Below are positions 20,081 to 28,166 of a stretch of DNA of 64,000 bases, piece by piece. The notes beneath the pieces were generated by a model, which saw nothing but the letters and a program-made list of their open reading frames with translations, was not told where the DNA came from and did not search any database. The DNA comes from Halalkalirubrum salinum (GTDB lineage: Archaea > Halobacteriota > Halobacteria > Halobacteriales > Haloferacaceae), in assembly GCF_005543295.1 (NCBI RefSeq), contig NZ_SRSG01000037.1, positions 73,072 to 137,071 on the forward strand, given 5' to 3'. Both the position numbers and the translations under genes were made by a program. How positions within the stretch are numbered: the first letter of the stretch is position 1; the number at the start of each line of letters is the position of its first letter.

Positions 20081-20200
20081 TGCGTGATAGCGCCCGCTGT
20101 CACCCCGACAGAGACGAAAACCAATAGTAGCAACCCTTCTGCATCAAGCCCAGCGATGCTTGGCGTGACCCGTTTTACACGAGTCACTACCAATTGCTAC
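20081..20200 (+). ncRNA. Candidate omega RNA region downstream of tnpB
   Basis: TnpB guide RNAs usually arise from the tnpB 3' end and the right end of the element. This stretch holds pairing segments, such as gtagcaa (20127-20133) with ttgctac (20194-20200) and aagc/gctt around 20145-20162. The location fits, but no structure was computed. Confidence 0.35.
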
Positions 20201-20236
20201 GGAAAATAGGAACGGTGCAACTGGGGATTCAGGTGT

Positions 20237-20458
20237 TCACAGCCGGTAGTAAAACTTCTGGAGGTTTCGTAATACAAACCACAAAAGGACGGCACCAAAG
20301 ATGAGTCCGCCGACGAAGACAGCGGCGACCTGTTCGATCGTCGGGTCGATCTGGAGGCTCATGAGTACCGCTGAGACCGCGACCAACAGCACAAATCCGT
20401 ATTTGAGCCGCCGGTTTGCGATATCGCGTTCTTCGGCAGTGATGCTCGGACCGACCAT
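20237..20458 (-). CDS. Small two-helix membrane protein
   Basis: 73-aa protein with two hydrophobic segments (about residues 19-37, YGFVLLVAVSAVLMSL, and 43-64, VAAVFVGGLIFGAVLLWFV) and a short polar N-terminus that looks cytoplasmic. The ATG overlaps the stop of the upstream SnoaL-like gene (ATGA), so they form an operon. Not recognised beyond this. Codon usage is host-like, with dense CGATCG. Confidence 0.7.
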   Translation of the reverse strand: MVGPSITAEERDIANRRLKYGFVLLVAVSAVLMSLQIDPTIEQVAAVFVGGLIFGAVLLWFVLRNLQKFYYRL

Positions 20459-20961
20459 CAGCAGCCACCGTGTTCGTGCTCACCTTCGGACCCGAACAAC
20501 ACATCCGCATCTGATCGCTCAGTCTCGGGCTTGCCCCGATCGACCGGAACAGATACATGGAGACTCACGAACTGCCAGCGATCGACCGGTTCGCGATATT
20601 CGAGTGTCCCAGTCCACCGAGTGTCGTAGGATTCATCGGTTCCGGTCGGATCGTCGTGCCACGAGAGCCGGACCTCGTCGTGAAACCACGCGAACGCGTC
20701 GCGTTCGGTGACGCGGAGGCTGTTGCTTTCGACAGTCCACTCGCTCGTCCGATCGGTCTGGCTGCTCAGGCCGTCGGCGATGTCGGCATAGCCGACGAGT
20801 GTCTCCTCGATTCCGAGTTTGACCGCCTGCGGGTCCTCGCTGAAAAAGGGAGTGAGCGGCTCGCCGCGGCGCAGTGTCTCGTAGTACGTTTCGATCGTCT
20901 CGTGCGGCGAGTCAGTTGGGGAAAACGGCGAATCAGGGTCTATCGACTCATCGCGGCTCAT
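20458..20961 (-). CDS. SnoaL/NTF2-like domain protein
   Basis: 167-aa acidic protein that looks like a nuclear transport factor 2/SnoaL fold: HETIETYYETLRRGEPLTPFF at the N-terminus is the characteristic helix, followed by beta strands with FAWFHDEVRLSWHDD and DRWQFVSLHVSVPV. The end is His/Cys-rich (GEHEHGGC). Ligand and reaction are unknown. It is the first of a coupled pair with the small membrane protein and lies 1 bp downstream of the next minus-strand gene, so three genes may be co-transcribed. Confidence 0.65.
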   Translation of the reverse strand: MSRDESIDPDSPFSPTDSPHETIETYYETLRRGEPLTPFFSEDPQAVKLGIEETLVGYADIADGLSSQTDRTSEWTVESNSLRVTERDAFAWFHDEVRLSWHDDPTGTDESYDTRWTGTLEYREPVDRWQFVSLHVSVPVDRGKPETERSDADVLFGSEGEHEHGGC

Positions 20962-20962
20962 T

Positions 20963-21514
20963 TCAGTGGAACCCGCGATCGACGCCGTCCTCGTCGATGA
21001 GATCGTCGAGTTCAGCGCTCAACAGCGATTCAGCCTCTTCGAAGGTGTCCGAGAGGGTGTCGAGCCGATCGGGCCGATCCGAGAGTTCGAACTCCATCGG
21101 CCCGTAGGCAGGACTCTCGATCGCGTCCATCACGTCGGTAAAGAGGTCATCAGGCGTTGTCGGTGCTTCTGAGTGAACCCGCAATGTCTCGGTGAGCCGC
21201 TTTGCCATCGTCTCTGCTTGGTCTTCGTCTTCCGGGGGCTTGCGAACGGCAAATCGGCCCCCGTCATCGCGGCCCGGTAAGAGCGGATCGAGCTCGTCGT
21301 CGATCCGGCGGGCGACCTTGGCACCGACGCCTTTGACCTCGTAGGGGTTTTTCGCGTACGTCTTGAGCTGGTAGACGCCGATCGCGGGGTGGCCGAGAAA
21401 GAGATCTTCGCCGACACCCTGACGACGCTGTCCGGCGATCGCACGCCAGCCGTCGGGATCTTCCGATCCGTCCGTTACGTCCGCGAGGATATCCTGCCAG
21501 TCTCGAACGCGCAT
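20963..21514 (-). CDS. Conserved haloarchaeal protein with HhH-like motif
   Basis: 183-aa protein not recognised by family. Residues about 50-75 (KNPYEVKGVGAKVARRIDDE) resemble a helix-hairpin-helix DNA-binding motif with the GVG turn. The C-terminal half is acidic and helical. The ATG at 21514 gives MRVRDWQDILADV; the 46 upstream codons look non-coding. It stands directly before the SnoaL-like gene and probably shares its transcript. Confidence 0.65.
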   Translation of the reverse strand: MRVRDWQDILADVTDGSEDPDGWRAIAGQRRQGVGEDLFLGHPAIGVYQLKTYAKNPYEVKGVGAKVARRIDDELDPLLPGRDDGGRFAVRKPPEDEDQAETMAKRLTETLRVHSEAPTTPDDLFTDVMDAIESPAYGPMEFELSDRPDRLDTLSDTFEEAESLLSAELDDLIDEDGVDRGFH

Positions 21515-21641
21515 ACGTTGGTGTACAACGGGCGATCGTATGAGAATGTCGATCGCGGTGGGACCTGCGTCGATGCACTGTCGATCGCAGGGGGATCTGC
21601 GACGGCGTGTATTGTTGTGACTCGTATCAAGACGAGCGAAA

Positions 21642-21748
21642 TATAGTAACATTTACAATTATTTTCCACTTCGCAGGAACTGCTGGTTCACGCACTCTGG
21701 GACTACATTTCGAGATAGCTGTTGCAAAGAGTTGCAAACGATACTATA
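21642..21748 (-). mobile_element. MITE copy 2 (inverted)
   Basis: 107-bp element, inverted relative to the copy at 17489-17597. On the minus strand it begins tatagtatcgtttgcaactc and ends gtaaatgttactata, so its ends are imperfect inverted repeats. The inner sequence, including TTTGCAACTCTTTGCAA and gcagttcctgc, matches copy 1 closely. Together the two bracket about 4 kb containing the IS607 element and three host-like genes. Confidence 0.75.
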
Positions 21749-22067
21749 GTTGTCTACGTCCGTTGTCACAAGACGTGGCGATAGATACAACGCGCGGGTT
21801 TTATACCGTGCTTCTCTCGAACACCGAACTCCTGTTTTTGTGCAATCCACCTATGGATTTTCTCAGCATGTTCGGAGAGACCCCTGGTTGATTCAGCAAG
21901 GTCACCCGGGCATTCATGACGTGCAAAGATCGAGAAATCAATCTTACTTGTAATAATACTATCTGGCTTGCAAAGACTTATCATCCTGCTCTCATCACTA
22001 CATGCTGTAGGTGCATTAGTTGAACACTATATAATGGACTGTGGGGGCAAGGAAACTCAGAACACAA
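21749..22067. other. AT-rich gene-poor stretch before nrd
   Basis: 319 bp without a gene I can support. A minus-strand frame (21766-21984) reads a protein-like stretch (HECPGDLAESTRGLSEHAEK) that may be a fragment of a lost transposon or viral gene; I do not recognise it. A good TATA box, ctatataatgg, lies at 22026-22036 and points toward nrd. Confidence 0.5.
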
Positions 22068-22235
22068 ATGAACTACCTGGACTGCAACCACGACGACACG
22101 TCCATTCGAGACACGAAAATGATAGAAAATATCCTAACCGACACAACTGCGATCGGACACACCAGACCGATGTTGGATAGTGACAGAGCCAGCCCAACGC
22201 TAGCGGTTACGTTTGAGGTGACCCGCGATGAGTAA
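22068..22235 (+). CDS. Small ORF coupled to nrdB
   Basis: 55-codon ORF starting MNYLDCNHDDTSIRD and ending TFEVTRDE, whose stop overlaps the nrdB start as ATGAGTAA. It lies about 32 bp downstream of a TATA box, so it is the first ORF on the nrd transcript. One Cys and one CNHDD stretch are visible but no glutaredoxin CxxC, so it is not an obvious reductase partner. Unrecognised. It could be a genuine small protein or a leader ORF that sets nrdB translation. Confidence 0.5.
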   Translation: MNYLDCNHDDTSIRDTKMIENILTDTTAIGHTRPMLDSDRASPTLAVTFEVTRDE

Positions 22236-23250
22236 AAGCGAGGATACAAACACAAGTACAGCCACAGATACAGAGACGGACATCTTCTCAGAGAGAAAAC
22301 AGCTGAAGCCCTACGAGTATAGCGACTTTCTCGACTACGTTGAGGCGATACGGAACAGCTACTGGGTACACACAGAATTCAATTTCGATGGGGACGTCCA
22401 AGATTTCAAGGTCAACACAACCCCGGTTGAGCAGACCGTAATCAAACGGACGATGTTGGCGATTGCGCAGATTGAGGTGCAAGTGAAGACGTTCTGGGCG
22501 GATATCTACAAGGAGATGCCCAAGGCCGAAGTTGGGAATGTGGGCATGACTTTTGCAGAGAGTGAAGTACGGCATATGGACGCCTACAGTCACCTCCTCG
22601 ATATTTTGGGGATAACAGACGATTTCGAACAGGTAACTGCGGTGCCAGCGATGAAAAAGCGAATCGAGTATCTCGATGCGTATCTGAAAAAAAGTGACGG
22701 TGACGACAAACAGGAGTATGTAATGGGCATCCTGCTGTTCAGCACCTTTGTCGAGCATGTGTCGCTGTTCAGCCAGTTCCTAATAATGACGAGCTTCGAT
22801 AAGCACGAAAAGAGATTCAAGGGGATAGCGAACGCTGTCGAAGCAACCAGCAAAGAAGAGCAGATTCACGGTCTGTTCGGGGTCGAACTGGTGGAAACAA
22901 TCAGAGCGGAGAATCCGGACCTCTTCGATGATGACTTTGCGGAAGATATCCAAGAGGCCTGTCGACAGGCCTACGAAGCGGAAATGGAGATTCTGGATTG
23001 GATATTCAGTGATGGCGAGCTAGAGTTCCTTCCACGGGCACATGTTGATGCGTTTCTGCGAGACCGGTTCAATCAGAGCCTAGAAAATGTCGATGTGGAA
23101 TCGATATTCGAGACGGATGATGACCTGCTTGCGGAGACGCGCTGGTTCGATGAGGACATTATGATGACGAAGGATAACGACTTCTTCAGTAAACGGTCAA
23201 CCACGTACAACAAACACACACAAAGCGTTACCGCCGAGGACATATTCTAA
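22228..23250 (+). CDS. nrdB: Class I ribonucleotide reductase, beta subunit
   Basis: 340-aa radical-generating subunit of aerobic ribonucleotide reductase. The diiron ligands are in place: E83 (AQIEVQV), E113 and H116 (ESEVRHMDAY), E176 (STFVEHV), E211 and H214 (EEQIHG). The radical tyrosine is present as Y120, four residues after H116, which supports a tyrosyl-radical enzyme. Its neighbour nrdA follows after 2 bp. CGATCG is almost absent and AT content is higher than the flanks, indicating recent transfer. Many haloarchaea rely on cobalamin-dependent class II reductase; class I genes often come from viruses or bacteria. Confidence 0.92.
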   Translation: MSKSEDTNTSTATDTETDIFSERKQLKPYEYSDFLDYVEAIRNSYWVHTEFNFDGDVQDFKVNTTPVEQTVIKRTMLAIAQIEVQVKTFWADIYKEMPKAEVGNVGMTFAESEVRHMDAYSHLLDILGITDDFEQVTAVPAMKKRIEYLDAYLKKSDGDDKQEYVMGILLFSTFVEHVSLFSQFLIMTSFDKHEKRFKGIANAVEATSKEEQIHGLFGVELVETIRAENPDLFDDDFAEDIQEACRQAYEAEMEILDWIFSDGELEFLPRAHVDAFLRDRFNQSLENVDVESIFETDDDLLAETRWFDEDIMMTKDNDFFSKRSTTYNKHTQSVTAEDIF

Positions 23251-23252
23251 CA

Positions 23253-24941
23253 ATGGCACAAACAGCACTCGATCGAGTTGAGGCACAGCACGAAGAACCG
23301 TTCTACTGGCTGAACGAGGACAGTAGGGCATTTCTCAGAGAAGGATATCTAATTGAGGGTGTCGAAGCGGAAGAGCGGGTCAGACAGATCGCAGAACGCG
23401 CCGAAGAGATCCTCGATGACGAGGGCTTCGCAGACAAGTTCTACGAGTACATGAGCCGTGGCTTCTATAGTCTCGCCAGCCCAGTGTGGTCCAACTTCGG
23501 ATTAGACAGAGGCCTTCCGATCAGTTGCTTCGGCAGCTACATGGAAGATACCATAGAGAGTATTCTCTACACTCAAGCCGAGGTGGGTGAGATGACCAAG
23601 TTGGGTGGCGGTACGAGCGGCTACTTCGGTGACCTGCGACCACGAGGTACCCCGATAACGAACAACGGCAAGAGTAACGGGAGTTACAGTTTCACAGAAC
23701 TGTTCGACACGATCATCACCGTCATCAGCCAGGGTGAAACCCGGAGAGGGCAATTTGCGGGCTATATCGACGTTGAACACGATGACCTGGAAGAATGGCT
23801 TAACATCAAAACCGAAGGAGACCCTGTGCAGGACATCTACTATGGCGTCATCATCGGTGATGACTGGTTCCAGGCGATGATTGACGGCGACACAGAGAAA
23901 CGAGAGACGTGGGCAAAAATTATTGAAACCCGGATCAACATCGGCGTCCCATATATTATTTTCCGGGGGAACATGAATGAGGGAAAACCACAGGTGTACA
24001 AAGACAAGGACTATCAAATAAACGCGTCCAATCTGTGTACCGAGATCGCACTGCCAGCCACGCCAGATGAGAGCTTTGTCTGCTGTCTCTCAAGCATGAA
24101 CGCCCTCCAATACGACGACTGGAAAGAGACCGATGCAGTGGAGACACTGACGCGGTTTTTAGACGCAGTGATGGAGGAGTTCATCCAGAAGGCAGATGGG
24201 GTACAGTTCATGGAGCGGGCTGTGCGGTTTGCGAAGCGACACCGAGCGATAGGGATCGGCGTTCTCGGGTGGCACAGCTACCTCCAGAGTAAGATGATTC
24301 CCTTCGACAGTATGGAGGCGATGCCGAAAAACGAGGAGGTGTTCCGGACGATCAAAGAGCGGAGCTACGAGGCGAGTGAAGCACTGGCCGACGAGTTTGG
24401 TGAGCCAGAGATGCTTGAGGGCTACGGCAGACGGAACACAACGACGATGAGTGTGGCTCCGACGAAATCGAGCAGTGTCATTCTGGGCCAAGTCAGTCCA
24501 AGTATTGAGCCGCTGAAGTCGAATTACTTCGTGCGAGACGGTGCGAAGCTGAAGTCAACGCAAAAAAACAGATTCCTCCAAGCGATACTGGCGGAGAGAG
24601 GCAAGGACAAGCGTGAAGTCTGGGACAGCATCGCAAACAAAGACGGGAGTGTGCAACATCTTGAGTGTCTGACGGACAAAGAGAAAGAGGTCTTCAAAAC
24701 CTTCGCTGAGATACCACAGATGGCGATCATCAATCAGGCGGCGCAGCGACAGAAGCACATAGACCAAGCACAGAGTGTGAACGTCTCAATCGACCCCAGT
24801 GAAGTGAGCGTCAAAGAGATCAATCAACTCTACATAGAAGCCTGGAAGAAGGGAGTCAAAAGTCTCTATTACCAAAACAGCGTGAATGCTGCACAGAAAT
24901 TCAGTCGGAATATTCTTGAGTGTCGAGCCTGTGAGAGCTGA
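23253..24941 (+). CDS. nrdA: Class I ribonucleotide reductase, alpha subunit (short form)
   Basis: 562-aa catalytic subunit that reduces ribonucleotides. Visible elements: C92 (LPISCFGS), the N-L-C-T-E active-site triad (N260, C262, E264), a double Cys at 277-278 that includes the partner of C92, a Tyr-Tyr radical relay (SLYYQNSV) near the end, and a C-terminal CRAC redox pair (C557, C560). The protein starts directly in the catalytic region, so it lacks the N-terminal ATP-cone and is about 200 aa shorter than the E. coli enzyme. Loss of the cone removes dATP feedback inhibition, a trait common in viral enzymes. Composition is foreign, as in nrdB. Confidence 0.92.
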   Translation: MAQTALDRVEAQHEEPFYWLNEDSRAFLREGYLIEGVEAEERVRQIAERAEEILDDEGFADKFYEYMSRGFYSLASPVWSNFGLDRGLPISCFGSYMEDTIESILYTQAEVGEMTKLGGGTSGYFGDLRPRGTPITNNGKSNGSYSFTELFDTIITVISQGETRRGQFAGYIDVEHDDLEEWLNIKTEGDPVQDIYYGVIIGDDWFQAMIDGDTEKRETWAKIIETRINIGVPYIIFRGNMNEGKPQVYKDKDYQINASNLCTEIALPATPDESFVCCLSSMNALQYDDWKETDAVETLTRFLDAVMEEFIQKADGVQFMERAVRFAKRHRAIGIGVLGWHSYLQSKMIPFDSMEAMPKNEEVFRTIKERSYEASEALADEFGEPEMLEGYGRRNTTTMSVAPTKSSSVILGQVSPSIEPLKSNYFVRDGAKLKSTQKNRFLQAILAERGKDKREVWDSIANKDGSVQHLECLTDKEKEVFKTFAEIPQMAIINQAAQRQKHIDQAQSVNVSIDPSEVSVKEINQLYIEAWKKGVKSLYYQNSVNAAQKFSRNILECRACES

Positions 24942-24975
24942 TCTCTCCTAATGCGGTGAGTGCTGCGTACAGGGG

Positions 24976-25329
24976 TCAGTTCTTGAGGAATGCCTCGCGT
25001 GTCACGAGCGCACCCCCGCCGAGGATCAACAGGTACGTCATTGTCGTTTCGGTGCCGGTGAGTAGGTCCGTGACCCCCCAGAGAATGACGCCACCGTACA
25101 GCGCGATCCGGAACGGCCGAGAGTTCATCTTATTGTAGAAGATGCCATAAAATACGAGTCCGGCGACGTAGAGGTTCACGAACACGCTTGACACCGTATT
25201 GAGGGTGACCCCATCCGATCGGAGCAGCGCCGCGGACGTGAGAACCGACAGGACAATCAAGGCGATAACGAAGAGCCGAATGAACTTCTGGATCCCGCCT
25301 GGGAGGTCCGCGTCGCTTTGCTCTGCCAT
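24976..25329 (-). CDS. Small membrane protein
   Basis: 117-aa protein with four hydrophobic segments: about residues 17-36 (LFVIALIVLSVLTSAALL), 44-63, 72-88 and 93-108. The soluble N-terminus begins MAEQSDADLPGG. Not recognised. Codon usage returns to the host pattern here, so the foreign nrd block ends at about 24.95 kb. It is divergent from the Dna2-like gene with about 80 bp between starts. Confidence 0.7.
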   Translation of the reverse strand: MAEQSDADLPGGIQKFIRLFVIALIVLSVLTSAALLRSDGVTLNTVSSVFVNLYVAGLVFYGIFYNKMNSRPFRIALYGGVILWGVTDLLTGTETTMTYLLILGGGALVTREAFLKN

Positions 25330-25411
25330 GGGCCTACTCGGAGCGAGAGGTATTTTTTTCTGCCGTCTTCGATCGACTGCCAGCGTTTTTGTACGGTCGG
25401 GCCCTGACGAT

Positions 25412-28111
25412 GTGACAGTGGCTTCGACCCTCCGCGGCTCGATCGTCGACATCGACGGGCCCAAAACCGTTGAAACGGCACACGGCGAGCGATCGCTCGC
25501 GGAGTTCACCCTCCGCGTAGACGATCAAAACGTGGGATCGGCACCCGCTCGGGACGACCCGATCGTAACCGATGGGCTCACAACGGCGACCGTCTGGGGC
25601 AAGTGGGCCGAAACAGCATCGTACGCCGAAGCGGGGATGGAACTGCTCGTCACCGATCCCAAAGAACGCGAGTACAACGGCGAGACGAAATACGGCACCC
25701 AAAAGACGTCCTACGTCGTGCTCGAACCCGGCTTTCTCGTAAACGTTACCGACATCCGCTACTGGGTGAGCTGTCCCCGCGAGTACTACCTGAACAAGCT
25801 CTCAAGCGTCCCGCTGAAATATCCCGTCATCAAGGGGACGATCGTCCACGAGGTGTTCGGCGACTTGCTTCGTGGCCGAGACCTCGATGAGTCGATCGCC
25901 GATCGGGTCGAGGAGGCCGCCCTCGAACTCGGTCTGCTCGGCTACGAACCCAAAGAGGTCGAAGACGAGGTGCGGCGCAACGCCGCGGCGATCGAAGGCT
26001 GGCTCGCACAGGGCACGCTCACCGAAGAGGACAACTGGCGATCCGAGTACACGCTCATCAGCCCGACGTTCGGACTGAAAGGCCGTGCAGACGCACTGAG
26101 GCGTGGGATGCCTGTCGAACTAAAGACCGGCAAGAACACCGGACGAGAACCGCGCTTTCAGGACAAGATCCAGGCGGCTTGTTACGCGCTCATGCTCGAA
26201 GAGCGCGGCGTGCCGGTCAACACTGGAACCCTACTGTACACAAAGAACAGCGCCCTCGAGCGGACCGAGGAATCGGGGGACCTCTCGCCAGCCAAGGAGT
26301 TCTCGATCGGCCGCGGGCTCTTACAGTACGTTGTCCGCTGTCGGAACCACCTCGCGGCGATGGAGGCTGCTGGCGAAATTCCAACGGGATACGAGGCCGA
26401 CGCGAAGTGTGAGTACTGTTTCGTCCAGGATACCTGTATGGTCGTCTCCGGGCGATTAGACCAGCGATCGAAGGCCGGTGCGATCGGCTCATCGCTGCCG
26501 GATGCAGAACAGGCGTACTTCGAGCGATTCTACGAGGCGATCGAGGCCGAACGCGAGACTGTTCACGCCGAGTACCGCAAACTCTGGGAGCAAACCGCGG
26601 CCGAACGCGCCGCGGACGATCGCGCGCTGATCGGACTCACATACGAGGGCAAAGAGCCGATCGACGGCAACCGCTGGCGGCTCCGCGCGCGATCGACGAC
26701 CGACGCAGTTTCGAAGCTCAGAGAAGGCGACGTGGCGCTCGCGAGCGACGGCAACCCGGTCGCCGGGCACGCAGAACTCTGTCGGATCGAGCGGCTGGGC
26801 GAAGAGATCACCGTGACGACCGACGAGCCAGTCGAAGTTCGCCGCCTCGACGTGTACCCCACAGAGTTGTCCGTCGATCGGATGCTGTCGGCGTTGCACG
26901 ACGGACTGCTCAAACGCAGTCCCGATCGCAAGGACGTTCTCTTCGAGCGACGGGAGCCCGAATTTAGCGGTGAGAAGCGGACGTATATTGACAACAATCC
27001 CGCCCAGAACGAGGCGGTGAACCTCGGCATGCGAGCCGACGACTGTGCGTTGATTCACGGGCCACCGGGGACCGGCAAGACGTACACGATCGCACGGCTG
27101 ATTCGCGCACTCGTCGATCGAGGCGATCGCGTGTTGCTCACCGCGTTTACAAACCGCGCGGTCGACAACGCCCTCGAAGCCCTGCGCGAGCAAGGCTTCG
27201 AAGACGCTGTTCGCGTCGGCACGAAATCCGGGATTCGATCGGACATGCTCGACCTCCGGTTAGAGACCCGCGGCGACCCACACACGCAGGCAAAACAGCT
27301 CCGTGACGCGCCGGTCGTCGCGGCGACGACGACCTCGTGTGGTTCGCGGGTGCTGGCCGAGGAGACGTTCGACGTAGCGCTCGTCGACGAAGCCTCACAG
27401 CTGACTGAGCCGGCGACGCTCGCGGCGATCAACCTCGCCGATCGGTTCGTCCTCGTCGGTGACCACGAACAGCTCCCGCCGGTTGTCCGAGCCGACACTG
27501 AATTACAAACCTCGCTGTTCGAGCGACTGATCGATGCCTATCCAGCTGCGTCAGTGATGCTCGATCGCCAGTATCGCATGGCCCAGCGGATTCAGGCATT
27601 CCCCTCGGTGGAATTTTACGATGGTGAACTCAGACCCGCAACGGGGGCCGTCGCAGCCCAGTCGCTGTCAGATCTCGGCGTCGACACAGCCACGCTGCCG
27701 GCAGCGATCCGCGAGCAGGTGTCGTTTGTCGATCCCGATGGGACCCGCGAGGGCAACGCCAATCCCACTGAGGCCGATCGCGTCGCCGAGATCGTTCGCG
27801 CGTACATTGACGCTGGGATCGACCCCGATGCGATCGGCGTGATCGCACCGTTTCGCGCACAGGTCGCAGAGATCTCTCGACGCGTGGATGTGACCGTTGA
27901 CACAGTCGATCGCTTCCAGGGATCGAGCAAGGAGGTCATTGTCGTCTCGTTCGTCGCGACCGGCGACCTCGCGGGGCCGATTTTCGAGGATTACCGCCGG
28001 GTGAACGTCGCGCTCACGCGGGCGAAGAAGGCGCTCGTGTTGGTCGGCGATCGCGAGGCACTCGCCTCAGAGCCGTTCTACGATCGGATGCTGCAGTGGG
28101 CCGATCGGTGA
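25412..28111 (+). CDS. Dna2-like nuclease-helicase
   Basis: About 899 aa from the GTG at 25412 (a second GTG at 25418 is equally possible). Order of domains: an N-terminal OB-fold-like region with TATVWGKWAE; a Cas4/Dna2-type PD-(D/E)XK nuclease with GTIVHEVFGDLL, the RADAL-VELKTGK active site and four Fe-S cysteines (C121, then C333, C336, C342); and an SF1B helicase with Walker A GPPGTGKT (about 550), Walker B VDEASQL, VGDHEQLPP, DRQYRM and a final VALTRAKK. Dna2 processes Okazaki flaps and double-strand-break ends. Full length with all motifs intact. Confidence 0.9.
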   Translation: MTVASTLRGSIVDIDGPKTVETAHGERSLAEFTLRVDDQNVGSAPARDDPIVTDGLTTATVWGKWAETASYAEAGMELLVTDPKEREYNGETKYGTQKTSYVVLEPGFLVNVTDIRYWVSCPREYYLNKLSSVPLKYPVIKGTIVHEVFGDLLRGRDLDESIADRVEEAALELGLLGYEPKEVEDEVRRNAAAIEGWLAQGTLTEEDNWRSEYTLISPTFGLKGRADALRRGMPVELKTGKNTGREPRFQDKIQAACYALMLEERGVPVNTGTLLYTKNSALERTEESGDLSPAKEFSIGRGLLQYVVRCRNHLAAMEAAGEIPTGYEADAKCEYCFVQDTCMVVSGRLDQRSKAGAIGSSLPDAEQAYFERFYEAIEAERETVHAEYRKLWEQTAAERAADDRALIGLTYEGKEPIDGNRWRLRARSTTDAVSKLREGDVALASDGNPVAGHAELCRIERLGEEITVTTDEPVEVRRLDVYPTELSVDRMLSALHDGLLKRSPDRKDVLFERREPEFSGEKRTYIDNNPAQNEAVNLGMRADDCALIHGPPGTGKTYTIARLIRALVDRGDRVLLTAFTNRAVDNALEALREQGFEDAVRVGTKSGIRSDMLDLRLETRGDPHTQAKQLRDAPVVAATTTSCGSRVLAEETFDVALVDEASQLTEPATLAAINLADRFVLVGDHEQLPPVVRADTELQTSLFERLIDAYPAASVMLDRQYRMAQRIQAFPSVEFYDGELRPATGAVAAQSLSDLGVDTATLPAAIREQVSFVDPDGTREGNANPTEADRVAEIVRAYIDAGIDPDAIGVIAPFRAQVAEISRRVDVTVDTVDRFQGSSKEVIVVSFVATGDLAGPIFEDYRRVNVALTRAKKALVLVGDREALASEPFYDRMLQWADR

Positions 28112-28166
28112 ACACGGACTTAATTTGATAGCCGATTGAGGAGCTAGCGGTCGTGACTACTTCTGG

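Larger units (their letters stand above)
17744..20200 (+). mobile_element. IS607-type element (tnpA-tnpB)
   Basis: A MerR-HTH serine recombinase overlapping a TnpB gene is the defining IS607 layout. Ends are approximate. I use the gctac palindrome at 17744 as left limit and the ttgctac at 20194-20200 as right limit; gtagcaa at 20127-20133 pairs with that sequence. Both genes are intact, so the element may be active. Its codon usage has far fewer CGATCG sites than its host-like neighbours. Confidence 0.8.

Noticed and set aside
21766-21984. Minus-strand ORF of 72 codons next to MITE copy 2
   Set aside because: Protein-like composition but no family match, and it ends without a context that makes sense. 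Possibly a fragment; not called as a gene.
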